From Shewanella sp. OMA3-2 (GTDB lineage: Bacteria; Pseudomonadota; Gammaproteobacteria; Enterobacterales; Shewanellaceae), in contig NZ_CP090974.1 of assembly GCF_021513195.1 (NCBI RefSeq), forward strand, positions 1,190,001 to 1,254,000: a stretch of 64,000 nucleotides of DNA, in the 5' to 3' direction. This document shows positions 9,439 to 17,768 of this stretch, piece by piece (positions within the stretch are counted from its first letter, which is position 1; every line of letters starts with the position of its first letter). Made by a program: the position numbers and the translations under genes. A model generated the notes under the pieces. It was not told where the DNA came from. It made no database searches and saw only the letters and a program-made list of their open reading frames with translations.

Positions 9439-10317
9439 CTAACGGCTTAGTAAACCTTGCCCCGTATAATTGAAAGCACCATTACTGTCTATCATAGTAG
9501 GCGTTTTGGCTGGTGCTGGGGTTTGAGCAACAGATATATTCTGCCATTTATTAACCACCTTTGCTAACGCGCCGTGATTTGATAGGGTTGAAATAGCATT
9601 GTTCATTTCTTGTAGTAAAGCTGGTTTTTTTGTTTGCTTACTCAACATAAAGTGGATTTTATTCGTGTTCACAATTAAGGGTAATGGTGCTAGTGCAAGA
9701 CCTTCTGATTGATTTGCAATATAAGGTAAAGAAATGGAGTCTCCAATCAAAATATCACCTCTTTTATAGGCAAGCATACGTACAGATTGAGCTGCATCCT
9801 GGCTAATAACTAATAGGCCCTGATTTTGTAATTCTGCTTTTGATTGTAAATAGTCTTTTCCATACCAACCATAAGTAGGGGCTAACAGCTTTAATTTTTG
9901 ACTAAAAATATCCTGCCATTTATCTACGCTGATTTGGGGTAAGGAATCAGCTTTGGTAAACAATCTTATCTCTTCTTTTCTGTATGATTGGGTAAAAAAA
10001 GCATATTTCTCTCGCTCTTTTGTGTAACTGGCCCCCATCATCATGTCTAAGGTGCCAGCTTTTAACATTTGGTGGGCACGTTTAATTGGCATGTTGATAA
10101 AATGTATTTGGCAACCAAGATTATTAGCAACAAGAGTCAGTATGTCTATGTCCAGCCCAACAGCGTGACCAGAAGCATCAATCCAAGAGTAGGGGGCCCA
10201 ATCATTAAAGCCGACTTTTATTGGTTCAGGACAAACAGATTCGGCATTATGACCAAAAACAAGATAAGACTGACAACAGAATAGCAGGGTAAATAACAAT
10301 GTATTTTTCAATATCAT
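9439..10317 (-). CDS. periplasmic substrate-binding protein, amino-acid (SBP_bac_3) type
   Basis: A roughly 290-residue exported protein with an N-terminal signal peptide (hydrophobic run LLFTLLFCC ending near VFGHNA). The mature part is a type-3 solute-binding fold: IKVGFNDWAPYSW at the start, GLDIDILTLVA, then GTLDMMMGASYTKERE. No permease or ATPase gene is adjacent, so it may be an orphan sensor-like binding protein, as is frequent in Shewanella, rather than part of an ABC importer. Start is either the ATG used here or a GTG three codons earlier; neither has a clear ribosome binding site. Ligand unknown. Confidence 0.82.
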   Translation of the reverse strand: MILKNTLLFTLLFCCQSYLVFGHNAESVCPEPIKVGFNDWAPYSWIDASGHAVGLDIDILTLVANNLGCQIHFINMPIKRAHQMLKAGTLDMMMGASYTKEREKYAFFTQSYRKEEIRLFTKADSLPQISVDKWQDIFSQKLKLLAPTYGWYGKDYLQSKAELQNQGLLVISQDAAQSVRMLAYKRGDILIGDSISLPYIANQSEGLALAPLPLIVNTNKIHFMLSKQTKKPALLQEMNNAISTLSNHGALAKVVNKWQNISVAQTPAPAKTPTMIDSNGAFNYTGQGLLSR

Positions 10318-10326
10318 ATTGGCCAC

Positions 10327-10711
10327 TAATTTTGCTTTGGTATTGAGCGTGAAATGGATTTCCCTAGTGAGAAATAAATATTTTGTTAGATCTTTTTAAT
10401 CCTAGCCTTCTATCTCGAACATCGCTAGCGCCAAAGATGATTAAATTGGATAATATTGGTTTAGTTTACTTAATCACATGATTAATTGAGAGAGGGGATT
10501 AATTTCCCCTTTCTTGTTTTACGAGAAGCTTTATTTGCTTTGAGATTGTTTATATCGGATTGTTTATTTAGCTATTACTTTTTTGAAAGTTAGTTTGCGC
10601 TAGAAAATAGCGGGTAACTTACGTTATTCTAAGCGATTAAGAATAACTTCTGTGGTGGTGCCTAGTGACTAACCATCAGTAACATTGAACGACTATTTGG
10701 CACTTTATTGG
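10327..10711. other. intergenic region upstream of the binding-protein gene
   Basis: About 385 bases separate two minus-strand genes. The only structure I noticed is a short palindromic stretch AGGGGA..TCCCCT (10493-10510) followed by a T-rich run on the plus strand. It does not match the direction of either flanking gene, and no gene-like frame is visible. Confidence 0.4.
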
Positions 10712-11572
10712 CTAATCTTCATCTGAGTTTGCGTCAACAATTCGCTGTAAACGTTCTTGCTCTTCTTCCCTGGCGGCATTAATTTCTTCTAGAATCGCAC
10801 CCACATCGGCAATATGTTCACTTTCTTGGAATTCGCCAGTCAGCTTAGATTGAGGAGTTAACTCGCCCGCTTCAAATAGTGCCCACATTTCTTTGGCATA
10901 TTTAGTCACAGCAAGTTCTGGGGCGAATTGGCTATAATAGTTTGTCATGTTGTTCACATCGCGGGCAAACATCCATTCTGCATTGTTATTGGCAGCGGCA
11001 TCAACCGCTTGAGGTAAATCGATAATGACGGGGCCGTTACTATCTACCAATACATTAAACTCAGACAAATCGCCATGAACTAAACCTGCACACAACATCA
11101 GCTTGGTATATTCAATCATGCTGGTATGATCACGAATAGCGTCTTCGGTAGTCATTTCAACGTCATTTAGGCGCGGAGCTACCATGCCGTCATCATCAGT
11201 GACTAATTCCATCAACAACACGCCTGAATAACAGCCATATGGCTTAGGCACTCGAACACCTGCATCGGCTAACCTATACAGTGCATCGACCTCGGCATTT
11301 TGCCAAGCTTCTTCTTGTTGATCGCGGCCAAATTTAGATCCCTTTTCCATCGCTCTAGCACGGCGACTGTTGCGAACTTTACGGCCTTCTTGATATTGCA
11401 CCGCTTGTTTAAAGCTTCGCTTGTCTACATCTTTATAAACTTTGGCGCAGCGAATATCCTCGCCACAACGCACGACATAAACAGTAGCTTCTTTGCCACT
11501 CATTAATTGACTGAGGACTTCGTCCACCAAGCCTTCTTCAACCAGAGGTTGGATTCTTTTTGGGATTTTCAT
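10712..11572 (-). CDS. RIO-type serine protein kinase (PA4780 family)
   Basis: A 286-residue atypical protein kinase of the RIO family. The nucleotide-binding loop is SGKEATVY (residues 25-32), the catalytic loop is H166-G-D168-LSEFN, and the metal-binding element is IIDLPQ. An acidic, Glu-rich tail follows residue 250. Bacterial members resemble P. aeruginosa PA4780; their physiological substrates are poorly known. No ribosome-biogenesis genes are adjacent. The ATG is about 10 bases from a purine stretch (AAGGACGCA), supporting this start. Catalytic residues are all present, so it should be active. Confidence 0.9.
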   Translation of the reverse strand: MKIPKRIQPLVEEGLVDEVLSQLMSGKEATVYVVRCGEDIRCAKVYKDVDKRSFKQAVQYQEGRKVRNSRRARAMEKGSKFGRDQQEEAWQNAEVDALYRLADAGVRVPKPYGCYSGVLLMELVTDDDGMVAPRLNDVEMTTEDAIRDHTSMIEYTKLMLCAGLVHGDLSEFNVLVDSNGPVIIDLPQAVDAAANNNAEWMFARDVNNMTNYYSQFAPELAVTKYAKEMWALFEAGELTPQSKLTGEFQESEHIADVGAILEEINAAREEEQERLQRIVDANSDED

Positions 11573-12037
11573 TGCGTCCTTATACCGTAATTATGCGCAG
11601 GATGGAATGCCCAGGTGAGGCTTTTTCTACATTGAAGGTGATGTGGTGTTTATTTGTACTCATCGGCATGTTTATGATGTGCCTCAAATGTAATGTTTTT
11701 ATTTGATGGAGATATTATATTTATCCTTGCTACTATTTGTAAATTTTTAATCTAAAATTGCACAAATACTCGTCCATTATGAGAGAGTTGCATTGAGTAT
11801 AAAAGCAGTCGATTGTCGCCGTGTTGATAAATATTTTACTGGTGCTGCTGTTTATTGTTGCTAGGTTTTATCAAAGCCCCCTTTTTATACTGAGTTAGCC
11901 AATCAAGGATAATAGCTCAGTGATATGATTATTTGCTATCATAAGGTATTCGGCGGCTCATATTAGATGAATTGATATTGATACCGTTGTCGTTTGGGCT
12001 ACGAAAAAAACCGAAAACTCGGTTACTGGAACTCTTT
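11573..12037. other. divergent promoter region, RIO kinase / VF530 gene
   Basis: About 465 AT-rich bases separate two divergently transcribed genes and so must hold both promoters. I saw no clear repeat, terminator or additional gene. An in-frame start upstream of the VF530 gene at 11972 would add 22 unlikely residues and was not chosen. Confidence 0.45.
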
Positions 12038-12535
12038 ATGATTGAATTACAACAGAATAACCCACTACATGGTTTAAAATTAGAAACCATGGTGACTGAG
12101 CTAGTAGATTTTTATGATTGGAAAATTCTTTACGCAGCATTGCGTTTGGAGTGCTTTCATACCAATCCAAGCATGGAAGCTGCTGTGAAGTTTTTAAAAA
12201 AGACTGAATGGGCTAGGGAACGAGTAGAAAACTTTTATCTTTATCGGTTTAAACGTATGCCTAAAGGCAGTGCGGCTCAGTTTGAGTTAAAACCTCGGGA
12301 ACGCGGATTCTTCGATGGTATTGTGGCCCGTAAGCCTCAAGAGTTAACCGTGGAGTTAATTGCTGAGATGCGTGACAAAGCGACGTCTGATTATCAAGAG
12401 ATGAAGCGTAATAATAGTCGTCCTCAATATGGTAAAGATAAACCAAAAACTCAAGATGCTTATGCACAGAACAAGCGTTCTAGCAGCAATCGACCAGCGC
12501 CATCACAAGATCCCAAAAACCCTTGGGGTAACTAG
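12038..12535 (+). CDS. VF530 family DNA-binding protein
   Basis: A 165-residue basic protein. The first 75 residues match the VF530 family (PF09905, DUF2132): NPLHGLKLETMVTELVDFY, FHTNPSMEAAVKFL and WARERVENFYLY. The family takes its name from a Vibrio fischeri protein of known structure thought to bind DNA. Here the domain is followed by an unusually long hydrophilic tail of about 90 residues rich in Lys, Arg, Gln, Asn and Ser, probably disordered. The ATG is preceded by TGGA at suitable spacing. A strong terminator follows at 12644-12674. The nucleic-acid role is family-based inference. Confidence 0.8.
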   Translation: MIELQQNNPLHGLKLETMVTELVDFYDWKILYAALRLECFHTNPSMEAAVKFLKKTEWARERVENFYLYRFKRMPKGSAAQFELKPRERGFFDGIVARKPQELTVELIAEMRDKATSDYQEMKRNNSRPQYGKDKPKTQDAYAQNKRSSSNRPAPSQDPKNPWGN

Positions 12536-12643
12536 TGTCTGTTGCTCTTCGCGGCAAAAACAACCTTGAAAGATACAGGCCTTAGTCGTACGACTAACTT
12601 AGTTGTCGGTTAACTTGCACAGGTTAGCTTAATGTATAACAAC

Positions 12644-12674
12644 AAATTAGCGCCTTTTTTAGGCGCTAATTTTT
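12644..12674 (+). terminator. rho-independent terminator after VF530 gene
   Basis: The arms AAATTAGCGCC and GGCGCTAATTT enclose a T-rich loop and are followed by a T tract. Confidence 0.82.
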
Positions 12675-12898
12675 ATCCCATCAAAGCCCTTTATATTCGA
12701 TGACTTTTGTCACAATACTCGTCCAGCAAATCAATTTACCAGCCTTTAGAAGTATGCTCCCCCCCATTTGTGATATTAATCATTATTATTGAATATTCTG
12801 CCTAGGCTTAAAATTCAGTAATCATTGTATAAACAGTGGCTTAATTGAATTGCCTTAAAAATAAAGACGGTGTGTTTTAAAATTTTATCAATTAAGTC

Positions 12899-12926
12899 TT
12901 TACAATAATCAAAATTGAGGTATTAT
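12899..12926 (+). promoter_or_regulatory. candidate sigma-70 promoter for the cold-shock gene
   Basis: TTTACA (12899-12904) and TATTAT (12921-12926) are spaced by 16 bases, a near-consensus arrangement. Transcription would begin near 12933, giving a 5' leader of about 178 bases, comparable to the long leader typical of cspA-type mRNAs. Read by eye only. Confidence 0.5.
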
Positions 12927-12932
12927 GTAGCT

Positions 12933-13110
12933 TGCTCTGGCAAACAGAGTTATTAATGAATATTAAGTAAAAGAAAAGCTTTAGATCTCTTCGTTATCGT
13001 TGTTATCCACAGTGTTTCCCTTAGCTTTATAGTCACATTCAATAATTCAAGCTTCAGTGCATCGCATTTTCGCGATAGATTTATTAATTTATTATATAAG
13101 GGACACAAAA
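12933..13110 (+). promoter_or_regulatory. predicted long 5' leader of the cold-shock mRNA
   Basis: If the promoter at 12899-12926 is right, this segment is transcribed but untranslated. In E. coli cspA the comparable leader acts as a thermosensor that refolds in the cold to expose the ribosome binding site. Here the leader is AT-rich and ends at AAGGGACACAAAAATG. I could not find an E. coli-like cold-box sequence, so the mechanism is inferred only from length and context. Confidence 0.4.
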
Positions 13111-13320
13111 ATGTCTAAAACAACTGGTTTAGTAAAATGGTTTAACGAAGATAAAGGTTTTGGTTTCATCACTCCTGATAATGGCGGCGCGGACGTTTTC
13201 GTTCACTTCCGTTCAATCACTTCAGATGGTTTCAAAACTTTAGCTGAAGGCCAAAAAGTATCTTTCGAAGTAGAACAAGGCCAAAAAGGTCCTCAAGCAG
13301 CTAACGTTACTGCTGAGTAA
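13111..13320 (+). CDS. CspA family cold-shock protein
   Basis: A 69-residue single cold-shock domain. It has the RNP1 motif K15-GFGFI and RNP2 motif D28-VFVHF that bind single-stranded RNA and DNA, and the lead [15 protein letters not shown] typical of the family. It should act as an RNA chaperone and antiterminator. The ATG is preceded by AAGGGA at 7-8 bases, which fixes the start; a start further upstream at 13057 is not supported. A stable terminator follows directly. Whether it is cold-induced or constitutive cannot be read, but the long leader points to post-transcriptional control. Confidence 0.95.
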   Translation: MSKTTGLVKWFNEDKGFGFITPDNGGADVFVHFRSITSDGFKTLAEGQKVSFEVEQGQKGPQAANVTAE

Positions 13321-13811
13321 GTTCTTACTTTAGTAAGATAGCGCGAATAGTCTAACGACTGTTTGCGCTTTTTTTTGCTTTAAAATTACCTTATCCCAAG
13401 CTTTCTTTATAAGATTGTGTCAACTACACCATTTATTTTTCATTTCTGTATTCCTCTTGCCTCTTTTAGCTGAATTTATGTAAATTGTCGCCGATACAAT
13501 TTCTATGGTTAAGCTCTACTTTCTACAACGGCTGATCAATGCTTTGTCTTTTATTGCTAAAATACATCAATTGGTTAACCAGCATCATTGAGCATATAAA
13601 ACCTTAGCTGAAGTATAATGTGTATAATCAATCACTTTAATATCGCCTTTATAGTGTATTCAGGCTTAGGCAAGGCATGCAAAAATTGATAAACTCAGCA
13701 GCGACATTAAGCCTGGTTGTTCCCTTATATTTATATTTCAGTGATGTTGATTTTTAAATTGCTACACCATGACCGTATTGATTGACAAATTTTACCTATA
13801 GGAATTTTAAA
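13321..13811 (+). other. intergenic region between cold-shock gene and rluF
   Basis: About 490 bases. The first 60 hold the cold-shock terminator (13341-13378). The rest is AT-rich and must contain the rluF promoter; I see no repeat, no second hairpin with a T tract and no convincing small gene. Confidence 0.45.
13341..13378 (+). terminator. rho-independent terminator after cold-shock gene
   Basis: GCGCGAATAGTC pairs fully with GACTGTTTGCGC (two G-U pairs) around a TAAC tetraloop and is followed by eight T residues. A textbook terminator. Confidence 0.93.
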
Positions 13812-14744
13812 GTGACAGATTCAGCTATCCGCCTAAATAAATACATCAGTGGAAGTGGCATTTGCTCAAGACGTGATGCAGACCGTTATATTGAACAGGG
13901 TAATGTATTTATTAACGGTAAGCGTGCCCAGGTAGGCGATCATGTTACAGCGGGCGATAAGGTTAAGGTCAATGGTCACGACATAGAACCTAAAGATGTA
14001 GAAGATTTAGTATTTATTGCGCTGAACAAGCCGGTTGGTATTGTCAGTACTACAGAAGGTGCAGAACGGGATAATATTGTTGATTTTGTTAATCACTCAA
14101 CACGTATCTTTCCTATCGGTCGCTTAGATAAAGACTCGCAAGGGTTGATATTTTTGACTAACAATGGAGACTTGGTTAATAAAATTCTTCGCGCTGGTAA
14201 TAATCACGATAAAGAGTACGTAGTCACGGTCAATAAACCGATCACCGAGAGTTTTATTAAAGGTATGGGGGCTGGGGTGCCGATTCTTGGTGTGGTAACG
14301 AAAAAGTGTAAGGTTGAACAAGTTGCACCATACGCGTTTAAAATTGTACTTGTGCAGGGGTTAAATCGTCAGATCCGGCGTATGTGCGAACATTTTGGTT
14401 TTGAAGTGACCAAGCTTGAACGTCAAAAAATTATGAATGTTAGCCTTAAAGGGTTACCCATTGGTGAGTGGCGCGATTTAGATAAACAAGAACTCGATGT
14501 ATTGTTTGGTATGATAAAAGACTCCTCATCAGAAGATAAAAAGTCTGTGGCCAAGAAAAAGCCAAAACCTAAGGCTAAAACCGAATCATTGCGCGATAAA
14601 ATCGAAGGGCCTGAACATTTTATGCAGCATAATCGCAGCACAAAACATAAAGGTCAGGCCAAGGGAGCGCCAAGGGGGCAAACTAAAGGTCAGGCGCAAA
14701 ATGGTAAAGGTAAACCTAGCCCGTCTAGAAAGACTAAACGTTAA
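13812..14744 (+). CDS. rluF: 23S rRNA pseudouridine(2604) synthase RluF
   Basis: This 310-residue enzyme isomerises U2604 of 23S rRNA (and, in E. coli, a tRNA-Tyr position). It has an N-terminal S4 RNA-binding domain ([19 protein letters not shown]) and an RsuA/RluB-type catalytic domain with catalytic Asp106 in [10 protein letters not shown]. Similarity to E. coli RluF as I remember it is continuous through [17 protein letters not shown]. The last 70 residues are a Lys-rich, low-complexity tail. I take the GTG at 13812 as start: AGGA lies 8 bases upstream and the E. coli protein begins at the corresponding place. A strong terminator follows. Confidence 0.93.
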   Translation: MTDSAIRLNKYISGSGICSRRDADRYIEQGNVFINGKRAQVGDHVTAGDKVKVNGHDIEPKDVEDLVFIALNKPVGIVSTTEGAERDNIVDFVNHSTRIFPIGRLDKDSQGLIFLTNNGDLVNKILRAGNNHDKEYVVTVNKPITESFIKGMGAGVPILGVVTKKCKVEQVAPYAFKIVLVQGLNRQIRRMCEHFGFEVTKLERQKIMNVSLKGLPIGEWRDLDKQELDVLFGMIKDSSSEDKKSVAKKKPKPKAKTESLRDKIEGPEHFMQHNRSTKHKGQAKGAPRGQTKGQAQNGKGKPSPSRKTKR

Positions 14745-14772
14745 TTTATGGCTGACAGATTATAGAATTGGA

Positions 14773-14807
14773 AATAGGCGACAGTATTAATACTGTCGCC
14801 TATTTTT
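14773..14807 (+). terminator. rho-independent terminator after rluF
   Basis: AAATAGGCGACAGTA and TACTGTCGCCTATTT form a perfect 15-base stem with a TTAA loop, followed by more T residues. Confidence 0.9.
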
Positions 14808-14932
14808 ATTACTATATTTATTTGCTATAGGTGTCGATTTTTTCTGTATTTTTAGCGATATTACATCATGGAGTTAGATCGGTAATAATTGGGTTAACTT
14901 CAGTTATATATAGTTTTTTGGGAGTAATTACT

Positions 14933-15163
14933 GTGGTGGATAAAAAATTAATCCTTATTTTAAAGACATGTATCATCACAGGATTTAGTCTTATCTTGCT
15001 AGGTATTTATCTACACAACTTTAATGAAACCGTTGCAGCTATGGGGGTAAAAGGTATTATTATCAGCGCAATGTGCGTTGCCTTTGGAATGGTGCTGTCA
15101 CTGCCCACCAAAATGTACCTGACGTTTCTTTTAGTCATGTGGGAGTCTGATAAAAATAAATAA
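14933..15163 (+). CDS. small inner-membrane protein, function unknown
   Basis: From the GTG at 14933 this gives 76 residues with two hydrophobic segments (KTCIITGFSLILLGIYL and GIIISAMCVAFGMVLSL), so a two-helix inner-membrane protein is likely. The start is chosen because GGGAG lies about 9 bases upstream; the frame is open further back to 14831, but that would add a hydrophobic stretch without a ribosome binding site. I do not recognise a family. It stands between the rluF terminator and the OsmC-YcaO gene and reads as a conserved orphan. Confidence 0.6.
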   Translation: MVDKKLILILKTCIITGFSLILLGIYLHNFNETVAAMGVKGIIISAMCVAFGMVLSLPTKMYLTFLLVMWESDKNK

Positions 15164-15346
15164 AAGTGTTAACTTCCGATTGTATACTTCTGTTCCCCCT
15201 TCGCTTTTCCCTATCACGCTCTTAAGGAATCTGTTTAGTTCAGATTTTTGTTGAATAAACCCAAGACTATTGGGTCAAAAACACCGATAATTCATCTTAA
15301 TTAGATAATTTGGCCATTTGGCCGTGAATGACTGTAGGCGTATTCA

Positions 15347-17527
15347 ATGGAAATCAAAGTAAATTTTCTCGACAATTTAAGACTAGAAGCCAAGTTCGAT
15401 GACTTTACCGTCACGGCTGATCAACCTATTCGCTACAAGGGTGATGGTTCGGCGCCGAGTCCTTTTGATTACTTCCTTGCCTCATCAGCCTTATGTGCCG
15501 CCTATTTTATTAAGGTGTACTGCAAAGCACGGGATATATCGACTGAAAATATCAGGTTATCGCAAAACAATATTGTTGACCCTGAAGATCGCTATAACCA
15601 AATTTTTCAAATACAAGTTGAGTTACCTGCTGACATTTCTGAGAAAGATCGACAAGGCATCTTGCGATCAATTGATCGCTGTACCGTTAAAAAAGTGGTG
15701 CAAACGGGGCCGGAATTTAAAATTGAGACCGTTGAAAATTTAGATGCGGATGCCAATGCAATGTTAATGGGGCAGACTGAAGGTGATGGCAGTACCTTTA
15801 TTTTGGGTAAAGATTTACCTCTTGAACAAACCATTAAAAATATGACCACCATGTTAGCTGACCTTGGGATGAAAATTGAAATTTCATCGTGGCGTAACAT
15901 AGTGCCAAATGTATGGTCTTTGCATATTCGTGATGCTGCCTCACCAATGTGCTTTACTAACGGTAAAGGGGCCACCAAAGAAAGCGCATTGTGCTCCGCT
16001 TTAGGTGAGTTTATTGAACGTCTTAATAATAACTTTTTCTATAATGATCAATTTTATGGTGTTGAGATCGCCAATAGCGAATTTGTCCATTATCCGAATG
16101 AGAAGTGGTTTGCATTAGAAGAAGATGATTCACTGCCGGCAGGCCTATTAGATGAGTATTGTTTAGATATTTATAACCCAGATGATGAGCTAAATGGCTC
16201 GCACTTGATTGATACTAACTCAGGCAATATTGCTCGCGGTATTTGCGCTATTCCCTATACGCGTCAGTCTGACGGTGAAACGGTATATTTTCCGTCTAAT
16301 TTAATTGAAAACTTGTTTTTAAGTAATGGCATGAGTGCAGGTAATAACCTACAAGAAGCGCATGTGCAGTGTTTATCTGAAATTTTTGAGCGTGCAGTAA
16401 AGCGTCAAATTATCGAACAAGAAATTGTACTGCCAGATGTGCCAATGTCTGTACTTGAAAAATACCCCAGCATTCTAGCAGGCATTAAAGGCCTTGAAGA
16501 ACAAGGTTTCCCTATTGTGGTTAAAGATGCGTCATTAGGTGGTCAATTCCGGTGATGTGTGTGACGTTAATGAACCCGAGAACCGGTGGTGTATTCGCCT
16601 CATTTGGCGCTCATCCAAGTTTTGAAGTGGCACTAGAGCGCAGTTTAACTGAGCTGTTACAAGGCCGCAGTTTTGAAGGTTTAAACGATGTGCCAAAGCC
16701 AACATTTAATAGTATGGCAGTGACTGAACCTGAAAACTTTGTTGAGCACTTTATTGACTCAACCGAGGGTAATATCTTGGCGTTTCTTTAGCAGTAAATA
16801 TGACTACGAGTTCTGTGAATGGGATTTTTCTGGCAGTAGCGAAGAAGAAGCTAATGGGTTGTTTGGTATTTTAGAGGCCATGGGTAAAGAAGTGTATATC
16901 GCTGAGTTTACTGAGTTAGGAGCTTCAGCTTGTCGTATATTAGTGCCGGAATATTCAGAGGTGTACCCAGTTGATGACTTGATATGGGATAACACCAATA
17001 AGTCGCTAGCTTATCGTGAGGATATTTTAAATCTGCATTCGTTAAGCACTAAAGCCTTAGGTAAGTTAGTTAACCGTTTAGAAGAAAGTCAGCTTGATAA
17101 TCATACTGATATTCGCACCTTAATTGGCATTGTATTTGATGAAAATACCGTTTGGGGTCAGTTAACCATTATTGAGCTCAAAATTCTGATTTACTTAGCA
17201 TTAGGTGAGCATGAAGAAGCGATTGAATTGGTGGCTGAGTTTTTACAGTTTAACGACAATACCGTCCAGCGACGTTTATTCTTTCAAGCTGTGCATGCCG
17301 TGCTTGAGGTAACTTTAGATGAAGACTTAGCGCTAGAACATTTTATCGACAACTTTAATAGAATGTTTGGTGTTGAGGTGATGGACAATGTGGTCGGTTC
17401 TGTCTCGGGTAAAGTTCGTTTTTATGGTTTAACTAAAACCAGCATTAATTTAGAAGGGATCGAGCCGCATTTAAGGCTGATTGAAAGTTACAAAAAGCTT
17501 CATCAAGCGCGCCAGCAAAAGTCATAA
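15347..17527 (+). pseudogene. ycaO: OsmC-YcaO fusion protein gene, frameshifted twice
   Basis: The frame matches the OsmC domain/YcaO domain-containing protein of Shewanella, about 726 residues if intact. The first 130 residues are OsmC-like (DYFLASSALCAAYFIKVYC); the rest is YcaO, an ATP-dependent cyclodehydratase fold with FTNGKGATKESA, GEFIERL and EIFERAVKR. E. coli YcaO assists RimO-dependent beta-methylthiolation of ribosomal protein S12. Two breaks exist. Near 16549 one C is missing: restoring it turns GQFR-stop into GQFPVMCV. Near 16769 two bases are missing: restoring them gives STEGVISWRFF. The two losses sum to three, so the last part (from about 16770 to 17527) is back in the first frame. 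Either a recent pseudogene or sequence errors. Confidence 0.85.
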
Positions 17528-17542
17528 GCATCAACAAATAAT

Positions 17543-17582
17543 AATGCCAGTAGTAACTTTTAAGTTAGCGCTGGCATTTTTT
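17543..17582 (+). terminator. rho-independent terminator after the OsmC-YcaO gene
   Basis: AATGCCAG and CTGGCATT form the outer stem with a second internal pairing TAACTT/AAGTTA, followed by TTTT. Confidence 0.8.
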
Positions 17583-17768
17583 AGTTTGTTTTGACTATAC
17601 AAATATAGCGCTAGTTTAAATTTAGCTCTAATTTTTCTCGCAATCGCTCTCATGTGTTCAGCGAAATAAACTTGAGTATAGGCAATGATATAACCTCTAT
17701 TTAGATGGCTAGAATAACCATGCTGCTATAATTGATAACACAACATGAGTGACAAGCCCTTGGTTTTA

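Larger units (their letters stand above)
12536..13110 (+). other. terminator, promoter and long leader region before the cold-shock gene
   Basis: This 575-base gap contains the VF530 terminator (12644-12674), then an AT-rich stretch, a promoter candidate at 12899-12926, and about 178 bases of predicted untranslated leader for the cold-shock gene. No other coding frame with a ribosome binding site is visible. Confidence 0.55.

Noticed and set aside
10493..10510. AGGGGA/TCCCCT palindrome as a terminator
   Set aside because: The T-rich side faces the plus strand while both neighbouring genes run on the minus strand; the stem is only six bases.
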